From Tetzosporium hominis (GTDB taxonomy: Bacteria > Bacillota > Bacilli > Bacillales_A > Planococcaceae), in contig NZ_NOKQ01000220.1 of NCBI RefSeq assembly GCF_002265435.1, positions 186,001 to 250,000 on the forward strand: a stretch of DNA of 64,000 nucleotides, read 5' to 3'. The notes under the pieces are model-generated. The model made no database searches, had not been told where the DNA came from, and saw only the letters and a program-made list of their open reading frames with translations. Shown here piece by piece: positions 57,503 through 64,000 of the stretch; within the stretch, counting starts at the first letter, position 1; each line of letters opens with the position of its first letter. Position numbers and translations under genes: made by a program.

Positions 57503-58582
57503 ATGTTTGATCGCTTACAAGCCGTTGAAGACCGCTACGACAAGCTGAATGAAATGCTGTCTGATCCGGATATCGTCAACGATACTAACAAACTTCGCCA
57601 GTACTCAAAAGAACAGTCCGACCTGCAAGAAACGGTCGATGCTTACCGTGAGTACAAAGCAGCGAAAGAACAACTTGCAGAAGCTAAAGAAATGCTAGAA
57701 GACAAGTTGGACGCAGAAATGAAAGAAATGGTCAAAGAAGAAGTCAATGACCTAGAAAAACAAATCGAAGCGTTAGAAGAACGTCTACACATCTTACTGA
57801 TTCCGAAAGATCCGAACGATGACAAAAACGTCATCATGGAGATCCGAGGAGCAGCAGGTGGAGACGAGGCTGCACTATTTGCGGGCAGTCTATTCCGTAT
57901 GTACAGCCGCTATGCAGAGACAAATGGCTGGAAAATCGACGTCATGGACTCGTCACCAACAGGTCTTGGCGGCTACAAAGAAGTCGTCTTCATGATTGCA
58001 GGGAACGGTGCTTATTCGAAGTTGAAATATGAAAACGGTGCACACCGCGTGCAACGTGTCCCTGAGACAGAGTCTGGTGGACGTATTCATACGTCTACGG
58101 CAACAGTCGCGTGTCTTCCTGAAGTTGAAGAAGTCGACGTCGAAATTCATGACAAAGACATTCGCTTTGATGCATATGCTTCTTCAGGTGCCGGCGGACA
58201 GTCCGTTAACACGACGATGTCAGCAGTTCGTTTGACACACATTCCTACAAACACTGTAGTTACGTGTCAAGATGAGAAATCCCAGATCAAGAACAAAGAA
58301 AAAGCGATGAAAGTTCTTCGCGCGCGTGTTGCAGACAAATACCGCCAAGAAGCGCAAGCGGAGTATGATGCCGTTCGTAAATCAGCTGTTGGGACAGGAG
58401 ACCGTTCGGAGCGAATCCGTACGTACAACTTCCCGCAGAACCGCGTGACGGACCACCGCATCGGGTTGACGATCCAAAAGCTCGACCAGATCATGGAAGG
58501 CAAGTTGGATGAAGTCATCGAAGCGCTTATTATCGAAGACCAAGCAGAAAAGATGGACAAGATGAATGAAAGCACAATTTAA
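57503..58582 (+). CDS. prfA: Peptide chain release factor 1
   Basis: 359-aa class I release factor. GGQ peptidyl-hydrolysis motif in [10 protein letters not shown] near residue 230; the codon-recognition PxT region lies in the tRNA-mimic domain (HIPTNTVV after it). It reads UAA and UAG. ATG at 57503 follows AGGAGGTGCCCCT and gives the family start [12 protein letters not shown]; an upstream start would lie in the R1 repeat. The end overlaps prmC by 17 bp. Confidence 0.96.
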   Translation: MFDRLQAVEDRYDKLNEMLSDPDIVNDTNKLRQYSKEQSDLQETVDAYREYKAAKEQLAEAKEMLEDKLDAEMKEMVKEEVNDLEKQIEALEERLHILLIPKDPNDDKNVIMEIRGAAGGDEAALFAGSLFRMYSRYAETNGWKIDVMDSSPTGLGGYKEVVFMIAGNGAYSKLKYENGAHRVQRVPETESGGRIHTSTATVACLPEVEEVDVEIHDKDIRFDAYASSGAGGQSVNTTMSAVRLTHIPTNTVVTCQDEKSQIKNKEKAMKVLRARVADKYRQEAQAEYDAVRKSAVGTGDRSERIRTYNFPQNRVTDHRIGLTIQKLDQIMEGKLDEVIEALIIEDQAEKMDKMNESTI

Positions 58583-59423
58583 GCACGTACAAGAGGCCCT
58601 TTCATGGGCTTCTTCGTATTTACAGGATAATGCGCGAGAACCGATGGCTGCGAAATTTTATCTGCAGGACCTTCTCGGTTGGTCGTCTTCAGACTTGATG
58701 ATGAAGCAGTTCGACCCGCTTACTGAAGAATTCATGGAACGCTTTGTCGCGGGGGTTCACAAAATCGCAGAGGGGACACCGTATCAATACGTCAGTGGGT
58801 TCGCTGAATTTTACGGACGCCCGTTCCAAGTGACTCCTGATGTGTTGATTCCAAGACCAGAGACAGAGGAACTAATTGAACAGATCCTTCGCCGGAAAGA
58901 AGAGATATTTGGCGCTAAGTCAGTTCGAATCGTTGATATAGGAACAGGCTCAGGCTGCATCGCGATTACACTGAAATGTGAGCTTCCGGAAGCAGACGTC
59001 ACGACAGTGGATATCTCGCGGGAAGCAATTCAAGTGGCCAAGCAAAACGCTACGAATCTTCAAGCAGACGTTACGTTTTTAGAAGGTGATATGACGGCTC
59101 CTATCAAAGGAAAGAAATGGGACATTTTTGTCTCGAATCCTCCGTATATTGCCGACGTGGAAAAGCAACAAATGAACGACGTCGTGCTCGATCACGAGCC
59201 GCATCTTGCGTTATTTGCTGAAGAGGACGGTCTGTATTTCTATAAAAAGATGATAGAGAAGTTACCAGAGCTTCTTGCTGAACGTGCTCTTGTCGCATTT
59301 GAGATTGGCTATTTGCAAGGCCCAGCAGTCAAAGGTTTTCTGGAGGCAGCGTTACCAAAGGCAACGGTCGAAGTGGTACAAGACTTAAATGGACGCGACC
59401 GAATGGTTTTTGCAACTTTATGA
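58566..59423 (+). CDS. prmC: Release-factor glutamine methyltransferase PrmC
   Basis: 285-aa SAM-dependent methyltransferase. SAM motif [14 protein letters not shown] near residue 120; active-site NPPY in VSNPPYIAD near 193. It methylates the Gln of the GGQ motif in PrfA, made by the gene it overlaps, so the two are translationally coupled. An N-terminal helical domain for factor binding occupies residues 1-80. Confidence 0.95.
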   Translation: MKAQFKHVQEALSWASSYLQDNAREPMAAKFYLQDLLGWSSSDLMMKQFDPLTEEFMERFVAGVHKIAEGTPYQYVSGFAEFYGRPFQVTPDVLIPRPETEELIEQILRRKEEIFGAKSVRIVDIGTGSGCIAITLKCELPEADVTTVDISREAIQVAKQNATNLQADVTFLEGDMTAPIKGKKWDIFVSNPPYIADVEKQQMNDVVLDHEPHLALFAEEDGLYFYKKMIEKLPELLAERALVAFEIGYLQGPAVKGFLEAALPKATVEVVQDLNGRDRMVFATL

Positions 59424-59472
59424 ATAGAGTACTAGAGAATGGGTCATGCTGATTTCGAAGGGAGGAATCGGG

Positions 59473-59949
59473 ATGACTCATTTTCAAAAACGTTTAAAAC
59501 AATTGGATGCAGTGGAGCAACTACTGTGGCTCGTATTAGCTTTAATGGTGGTAATGTTAGTAGCAGGTGGCGAGCACGAAGGCGAAGAACGCATGCGAGT
59601 GAAGGCGGCCAACAATTCAGAACAGGCGCAGCTTGAAAAAATGCAGTTCACACAACAACTGCAGGTACAGGAAATTACGCTGAATCAGACAGAAGATGCG
59701 TTGTATCCTCCGAAACGAATCGGGTTTTCTGTAGCTCCACAAGGAATGTATCCAAGTAAAGACTGGCAACTTGAAGATGGACGAGGAGATAACTTTTGGT
59801 GTATTCTCGTGAAAAATAGCTGTTACAAAGAGCAAGATGTCGAACAGCCGAAATCATTTTTTGTCATGTTGTGGAACAAGTGGTTTTCCACAGACGATGA
59901 CGACACTCATCCACAGGATGGAGATAAATTGACTTTACAAGAAGGATGA
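59473..59949 (+). CDS. spoIIR: Shortened, diverged SpoIIR-like protein
   Basis: 158-aa protein in the spoIIR position (between prmC and tsaC). One membrane helix (16-31), then ERMRVKAANNSEQAQLEKMQ (39-58), which resembles the IRLRILANSDS..DQ..KR block of SpoIIR, and near 92-118 MYPSKDWQLEDGRGDNFWCI then LVKNSCY, like the YPAGEYEA...GEGxNWWCVLFPPLCF block. The SFFVMLWNKWF end also fits. SpoIIR is about 220 aa; here roughly 40 residues of the central domain are missing and key Asn/Trp positions are changed. SpoIIR activates pro-SigE processing. A working protein is doubtful. GGGAGGAATCGGG precedes the ATG. Confidence 0.7.
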   Translation: MTHFQKRLKQLDAVEQLLWLVLALMVVMLVAGGEHEGEERMRVKAANNSEQAQLEKMQFTQQLQVQEITLNQTEDALYPPKRIGFSVAPQGMYPSKDWQLEDGRGDNFWCILVKNSCYKEQDVEQPKSFFVMLWNKWFSTDDDDTHPQDGDKLTLQEG

Positions 59950-60023
59950 CGCGAAATGACGAACTGTGTGCATGTGGATAGAAATGGGGATAACACGAAA
60001 AGTTATCAACAAATTGTGGATAA
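59884..60023. promoter_or_regulatory. Cluster of DnaA boxes
   Basis: Six sites with at most one mismatch to TTATCCACA in 140 bp: TTTTCCACA (59884, +), TCATCCACA (59907, +), CTATCCACA (59973-59981, -), TTATCCCCA (59985-59993, -), TTATCAACA (60003, +) and the perfect TTATCCACA (60015-60023, -). Another perfect site lies at 60304-60312 (+). They span the end of the SpoIIR-like gene and the start of tsaC. I recall a DnaA-binding cluster at ywlC in B. subtilis, the same locus. Confidence 0.7.
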
Positions 60024-60975
60024 TTGGCTTCAGGGCGAAGTAGCTGCCTTTCCTACGGAGACTGTTTATGGCCTTGGAGCAGATGCTCGAAACGCACAAG
60101 CTATTGCGAAAATCTACGAAGCTAAGGGACGCCCTTCAGACAATCCATTAATCGTCCACATTGGACAAATCGAGCAATTACAAGGGTTTATAGACCATGT
60201 TCCTGAAAAAGCGAAGCTTGCGATTGAAGCATTTTGGCCAGGACCTCTCACGGCGATTCTGCCACTCAAATCAGGAGCACTTGCAGAAAATGTTTCCGCT
60301 GGGTTATCCACAGTCGGAGTTCGCATGCCATCGCATCCGGTAGCAAGAGAACTGTTAACGCTAGCCAACATGCCGATTGCGGCACCGAGTGCGAACCGTA
60401 GCGGAAAACCGAGTCCGACGGCTGCTTCGCACGTATTAGAAGATTTAGAGGGACGAATCCCTTACATAGTGGATGGGGGCCCAGCAACAGCAGGGCTAGA
60501 ATCGACGATTGTTGACTTCACCGTGGAACCACCGGCTCTACTAAGACCGGGTTCCATTACTGAAGAGATGTTGATCTCGGTTATAGGAGAACTACAAGGG
60601 GCAGGGCGACTACGTGATCAAGATGCCCCGAAAGCACCTGGAATGAAATATACTCACTACGCACCGGAAGCCCCGGTGCTACTCGCGTTTCTAGATGACG
60701 AAGACGTAACTGATAAAATCGAGCAACTGCGAAGCCAGGGCAAACGCGTCGCACTCGTTGCAACGGATAGCTACCGCGGGTTACCACATGACGCCTTTGT
60801 ATCACTTGGTGAATCGAATGAAATCGAAGCGGTGAGTAGCCGCTTGTTTGCCGCTCTTCGGGAGTGCAACCAACTGCCGATTGACGTCATCGTAGCCGCA
60901 GCTTACCCAGCAGAAGGCATCGGAAAAGCACTAATGAACCGTCTAGAAAAGGCTGCAGGTGGAAATTGGCTATAA
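59956..60975 (+). CDS. tsaC: L-threonylcarbamoyladenylate synthase (TsaC/Sua5 type, YwlC)
   Basis: 339-aa enzyme. YrdC domain: AAFPTETVYGLGADARN near residue 32, KGRPSDNPLIVHI near 58, PIAAPSANRSGKPSPT near 138. A C-terminal Sua5 domain follows after SPGMKYTHYAP-like sequence (APGMKYTHYAPEAP near 227). It makes threonylcarbamoyl-AMP for t6A37 tRNA modification. The ATG at 59956 lies 7 bp after the upstream stop; GAAGGATG is its site. The 5-prime end carries several DnaA boxes. Confidence 0.93.
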   Translation: MTNCVHVDRNGDNTKSYQQIVDNWLQGEVAAFPTETVYGLGADARNAQAIAKIYEAKGRPSDNPLIVHIGQIEQLQGFIDHVPEKAKLAIEAFWPGPLTAILPLKSGALAENVSAGLSTVGVRMPSHPVARELLTLANMPIAAPSANRSGKPSPTAASHVLEDLEGRIPYIVDGGPATAGLESTIVDFTVEPPALLRPGSITEEMLISVIGELQGAGRLRDQDAPKAPGMKYTHYAPEAPVLLAFLDDEDVTDKIEQLRSQGKRVALVATDSYRGLPHDAFVSLGESNEIEAVSSRLFAALRECNQLPIDVIVAAAYPAEGIGKALMNRLEKAAGGNWL

Positions 60976-60977
60976 CT

Positions 60978-61100
60978 TCTAGATGTGTAGAACGCCGCTC
61001 AAGAAATCTTGTGAAAATTGGGCGTGTCCGTAGAGGCTCTTTTTGCCTCTATGGATGCGAACGATTTTTACGGGGATTTCTGGCGTTCGCAACTCGATTA
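60978..61100 (+). repeat. R1 intergenic repeat
   Basis: Forward copy after the tsaC stop: TCTAGATGTGTAGAACGCCG, GTGTCCGTAGAGGCTC, TTTTTGCCTCTATGGATGCG and GGATTTCTGGCGTTCGCAAC. In tandem with the composite element that follows. Confidence 0.9.
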
Positions 61101-61101
61101 C

Positions 61102-61720
61102 TTTAAATGTGAAGAGCGTTGCTCTAATGCTCAAATCGTGCCTGACTTTTGTGTAATGCTGATTTCACCTGAGAAACCTTTTTCCAAGGGGAGAACCTCG
61201 AAGTCTCCTCGCTGCACCTCGGTGAAAGTGAGTTGAAATCCATACGAGCTTTTTGAAAGTCACCATATGGATTACGGGCGACTGCGGGGTCTCCGAGAAC
61301 CTCTTGATACCCTGGGAAAAAGGCATCTCAGGTTCAAATAACTAAAATTTTTTATACTAGAAATACTAATGCCACGGAACGCGCATCTTTTCCTTCACCC
61401 TCTTTCATAATAATAACTGCAAAGAATGTTGCGGAAAGCGTGCCGTAGATCTTGGGGCTGTTTCCTGAAGGATCAGGTTGATGCCGGATATCACCCGTGT
61501 CGCTTCACCGGTGAAGCGATTGGGAAGATTCGGCGCGGCCCTTTTGGAAACAGCCTCAAGTCAGGCACGATTAAAGCGGAACGCTTTCCCTAAACAAAAA
61601 AGGGCTTCTCAGGTGAAACCTAGCTACACAATGAGAAATCTTGATAGACTCTCTCATAGATAAGCGTTTCTTTCCAAGCGTTCTCAGAGAAAAGGTTTCT
61701 CAGATGAAGTTCGCATCTAG
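61102..61720 (-). repeat. Composite: R1 half - structured insert - E core (61371-61572, reversed) - R1-like half
   Basis: The largest non-coding block of the window (60976-61741 in all). Left: R1 arm (AAATGTGAAGAGCGTTGC) ending in AATCGTGCCTGACTT at 61134. Then a unique insert whose ends pair: ACCTGAGAAACC / GGCATCTCAGGT with CTTTTTCC / GGGAAAAAG. Then the 202-bp E core in the reverse direction, ending AAGTCAGGCACGATT, so the whole 61134-61572 block has inverted ends. The hairpin TCGCTTCACCGGTGAAGCGA is a perfect 20-bp palindrome. The right part shares AGATAAGCG with the first composite. No credible gene. Confidence 0.8.
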
Positions 61721-61741
61721 ATAAAGAAAGGAGCATGCCGA

Positions 61742-62173
61742 ATGAAAATCCTATTTGTATGTACAGGCAACACATGTCGCAGTCCTATGGCCGCAGCCAT
61801 TTGGAAGCAGGTCGAAGGAGTCGAGATTCAATCAGCTGGAGTCTACGCAAGCTTCGGTTCTGAAATGTCGCTTCACGCGCAGCGAGCACTCTCGGAAAAA
61901 GGCATCGATGCCGATCACGTCTCGCAACCGGTCACTAGAGAATTACTAGAGTGGGCAGACCTAGTTTTGACAATGACGACGAGCCACAAACAGGCGCTGC
62001 TTCAGGCGTTTCCCGACCACGCAACTAAGGTCTACACTTACGCGGAATATGCACAACCGGAGCAGCCGTTTGAGATTGCAGACCCGTTTGGTGGCACATT
62101 ACAAGACTATCAATTTACTCTTTATCAACTAGAACAACTGAAGGACAATCTACTCAATCGACTCAACAAATGA
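61742..62173 (+). CDS. ywlE: Low-molecular-weight protein arginine/tyrosine phosphatase YwlE
   Basis: 143-aa phosphatase. P-loop CTGNTCRSP with nucleophile Cys7; the Thr after Asn (position 11) is the residue that makes YwlE select phosphoarginine over phosphotyrosine. General-acid Asp in IADPFGGT near 117. It reverses McsB protein-arginine phosphorylation in Bacilli. GAAAGGAGCATGCCGA precedes the ATG. Confidence 0.9.
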   Translation: MKILFVCTGNTCRSPMAAAIWKQVEGVEIQSAGVYASFGSEMSLHAQRALSEKGIDADHVSQPVTRELLEWADLVLTMTTSHKQALLQAFPDHATKVYTYAEYAQPEQPFEIADPFGGTLQDYQFTLYQLEQLKDNLLNRLNK

Positions 62174-62216
62174 TATGATAAAGAAGAATACAAGATATAG
62201 AAATGAGGGAATACAC

Positions 62217-62660
62217 GTGAACATAGCCATTTCATCTGACCATGGCGGCAACACCTTACGAAAAGAGATCGGTTCACTTCTTGAAGAACTTGGCCATCAA
62301 GTGACGGACTTCGGACCACAGACAAAAGACTCTGTTGACTACCCAGACTACGCAAAACCGGTCTGTGAAGGAGTCGCAGGTGGAGAATTTGAAGCGGGTA
62401 TCTTGATTTGTGGAACAGGGATCGGCATGTCGATTGCTGCCAACAAATACAAAGGCATTCGTTGTGCGCTAGTGCATGACGTATTCTCTGCAAAAATGAC
62501 AAAATGCCACAACAACTCGAACATTATCGCGATGGGCGAACGTGTCATCGGAGCGGGCCTTGCTCGTGAAATTGTGACTACGTGGTTAGCAAGCGAGTTC
62601 GAAGGCGGCCGTCATGAGAACCGTATCAAAAAAATCGCTGAAATCGAAGCTTCAAACTAA
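62217..62660 (+). CDS. rpiB: Ribose-5-phosphate isomerase B-type sugar isomerase (YwlF)
   Basis: 147-aa RpiB/LacAB-family isomerase. N-terminal IAISSDHGGNTLRKEI, catalytic Cys in GILICGTGIGMSIAANK near 66, and His-rich CHNNSNIIAMGERVIG. It interconverts ribose 5-phosphate and ribulose 5-phosphate. GTG at 62217 is preferred: it follows AATGAGGGA and gives the family start; an upstream ATG at 62175 would add 14 unrelated residues. Confidence 0.92.
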   Translation: MNIAISSDHGGNTLRKEIGSLLEELGHQVTDFGPQTKDSVDYPDYAKPVCEGVAGGEFEAGILICGTGIGMSIAANKYKGIRCALVHDVFSAKMTKCHNNSNIIAMGERVIGAGLAREIVTTWLASEFEGGRHENRIKKIAEIEASN

Positions 62661-62691
62661 ACAAGACTTCACACTCTGAGGAGGCGTTTTG

Positions 62692-63240
62692 ATGGAACCA
62701 ACGAAACAGTGGCAAGCCGAATTAGAACAGCTGCTAAGTGAGCTGGAACAAGTCATCGAGATCAAACCCGCTACACTCTTTGTTGTCGGGTGCTCTACCT
62801 CCGAAGTCATAGGGAAGAAAATTGGAACAGCCGGGGCACGAGAAGTGGCAGAGGCCCTTTTTGAGCCCCTCGAAGAGTTCGCAAGACGAAAAGGTGTTTA
62901 TCTTGCATTTCAAGGCTGTGAACATATCAATCGCGCACTCACCATGTGTCGCGAGACTGCTGAAAAATTTCAGCTCGAAGAAGTCTCTGTCATACCAGTC
63001 CCATCTGCAGGTGGTTCTATGTCAGCCTACGCATACGAAAAGTTTCATGAACCCGTCGTTGTAGAGCACATCCGAGCTCATGCCGGAATCGACATTGGCC
63101 AAACGCTGATCGGGATGCATTTGAAAGAAGTCGCTGTACCTGTTCGAACATCCGTGAAGATGATTGGGGACGCCATCGTCACCACGGCAACCACACGTCC
63201 AAAGCTCATTGGTGGCAGACGTGCATTTTATGGAAATTAG
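62692..63240 (+). CDS. ywlG: YwlG family protein (DUF436 / UPF0340)
   Basis: 182-aa soluble protein of UPF0340: VVGCSTSEVIGKKIGTAGA near residue 27, FQGCEHINRALT near 74, PSAGGSMSAYAYE near 104. ATG at 62692 after GAGGAGGCGTTTTG. Conserved between rpiB and glyA in Bacillales; fold related to thiolase-like or SIS-type proteins is possible. No known function. Confidence 0.88.
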   Translation: MEPTKQWQAELEQLLSELEQVIEIKPATLFVVGCSTSEVIGKKIGTAGAREVAEALFEPLEEFARRKGVYLAFQGCEHINRALTMCRETAEKFQLEEVSVIPVPSAGGSMSAYAYEKFHEPVVVEHIRAHAGIDIGQTLIGMHLKEVAVPVRTSVKMIGDAIVTTATTRPKLIGGRRAFYGN

Positions 63241-63252
63241 GAGGAACGTGTA

Positions 63253-64000
63253 GTGAAAAACATTCAAGCGCAAGATCAGGCAGTATTTGAAGCAATGGAA
63301 AACGAGAAAAAACGTCAGCAGGCAAACATCGAGTTGATTGCCTCAGAAAACTTCGTATCACAAGCCGTAATGGAAGCTCAAGGGTCCGTTCTGACAAACA
63401 AATATGCAGAAGGGTATCCAGCAAAACGCTACTACGGTGGTTGTGAGCACGTGGACGTTGTGGAAAATATCGCACGCGATCGCTTGAAAGAGCTATTCGG
63501 TGCAGAGCACGCCAATGTACAGCCTCACTCAGGTTCACAGGCCAACATGGCAGTCTATATGACAGCTCTTGAGCAAGGAGACACAATTCTTGGGATGAAC
63601 TTGTCTCATGGGGGACATTTAACACACGGTTCCCCTGTTAACTTCAGTGGAATTCAATACAATTTCGTCGAATACGGCGTAGATAAAGAAAATGAACTTA
63701 TCGATTACGAAGATGTTCGTCAGAAAGCTCTTGAGCACAAACCGAAGATGATCGTGGCAGGTGCGAGCGCGTACTCTCGTACAATCGATTTCGCGAAATT
63801 CCGTGAGATCGCGGACGAAGTTGGCGCGTACTTGATGGTCGATATGGCTCACATCGCAGGCCTTGTAGCAGCTGGCTTGCATCCGAACCCAGTGCCACAC
63901 GCACACTTCGTTACATCGACTACTCACAAGACTCTTCGTGGTCCACGTGGCGGTCTGATTTTGACGACTGAAGACTGGGCGAAGAAAATCGACAAGACGA
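63253..64000 (+). CDS. glyA: Serine hydroxymethyltransferase (5-prime part)
   Basis: 249 codons visible, open at the window end; the full protein should be about 410 aa. GTG start after TTAGGAGGAACGTGTA. PLP-enzyme blocks: [20 protein letters not shown] near residue 31, [15 protein letters not shown], and [20 protein letters not shown]. The PLP lysine region [13 protein letters not shown]-like ([16 protein letters not shown]) is near 226. It interconverts serine and glycine with tetrahydrofolate. Confidence 0.96.
   Translation, partial: MKNIQAQDQAVFEAMENEKKRQQANIELIASENFVSQAVMEAQGSVLTNKYAEGYPAKRYYGGCEHVDVVENIARDRLKELFGAEHANVQPHSGSQANMAVYMTALEQGDTILGMNLSHGGHLTHGSPVNFSGIQYNFVEYGVDKENELIDYEDVRQKALEHKPKMIVAGASAYSRTIDFAKFREIADEVGAYLMVDMAHIAGLVAAGLHPNPVPHAHFVTSTTHKTLRGPRGGLILTTEDWAKKIDKT

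Noticed and set aside
59884-60312. DnaA boxes as oriC
   Set aside because: No dnaA/dnaN genes or AT-rich unwinding region nearby; the boxes lie in coding sequence.

Overview
The window is a continuous stretch of chromosome from a low-to-moderate GC Gram-positive bacterium of the Bacillales, most likely Planococcaceae. Two long blocks have the gene order I remember from Bacillus subtilis: ung-ywdI-ywdK / hemQ-pta-lipL-rsfA-ywfO-ywgA-ywhB-ywhD-speE-speB-ywiB-argS, and rpoE-pyrG-ywjG-spo0F-fbaA-tal-murA-glpX-rho-rpmE-tdk-prfA-prmC-spoIIR-tsaC(ywlC)-ywlE-rpiB-ywlG-glyA. Bacillithiol genes, a coproheme decarboxylase and strong AGGAGG-type ribosome sites fit the same assignment. No rRNA, tRNA, CRISPR array, prophage or transposase gene was found. 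All comparisons with B. subtilis are from memory.

Layout. 1-20250: mixed housekeeping genes: M20 dipeptidase, CorC/MpfA-type Mg exporter, an orphan ECF sigma factor, ABC-F protein YfmM, CPA1 antiporter, TopB, YczE, the threonine-to-glycine pathway (kbl, tdh), a YjiH membrane protein, bacillithiol deacetylase, pyridoxal kinase and uracil-DNA glycosylase. 20467-31068: heme, acetyl-phosphate, lipoate, polyamine and arginyl-tRNA functions in conserved order. 31085-35320: a cobalamin-riboswitch-controlled corrinoid uptake and salvage operon, including a BtuD-CbiZ fusion and a PduO-type adenosyltransferase. 35544-46283: a fatty-acid oxidation block (fadF, thiolase, 3-hydroxyacyl-CoA dehydrogenase, two acyl-CoA dehydrogenases, a TetR-family FadR-like regulator) that ends in icmF, a fused adenosylcobalamin-dependent isobutyryl-CoA mutase. 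The cofactor operon thus sits next to the enzyme that uses the cofactor. 46934-64000: the conserved rpoE-to-glyA block; glyA runs off the window.

Regulation visible in the sequence: a cobalamin riboswitch; a pyrG leader with the GGGCTC start and C-rich terminator of the CTP-sensing reiterative-transcription mechanism; a FadR-like operator overlapping a near-consensus promoter of fadF; a C-rich, G-poor rho leader that looks like a Rho-utilisation site; a cluster of DnaA boxes at the spoIIR/tsaC junction; and an orphan small-RNA transcription unit between ywhD and speE.

Most unusual features: (1) a dense family of about 120-bp palindromic intergenic repeats (called R1 here), mostly in one orientation downstream of genes; (2) two copies, in opposite orientation, of a 202-bp highly structured conserved core (called E here), each embedded between R1 halves; (3) signs of sporulation-gene decay: SpoIIR shortened with its centre missing, RsfA reduced to its DNA-binding part, and pbpG absent from its usual place, while spo0F looks intact.
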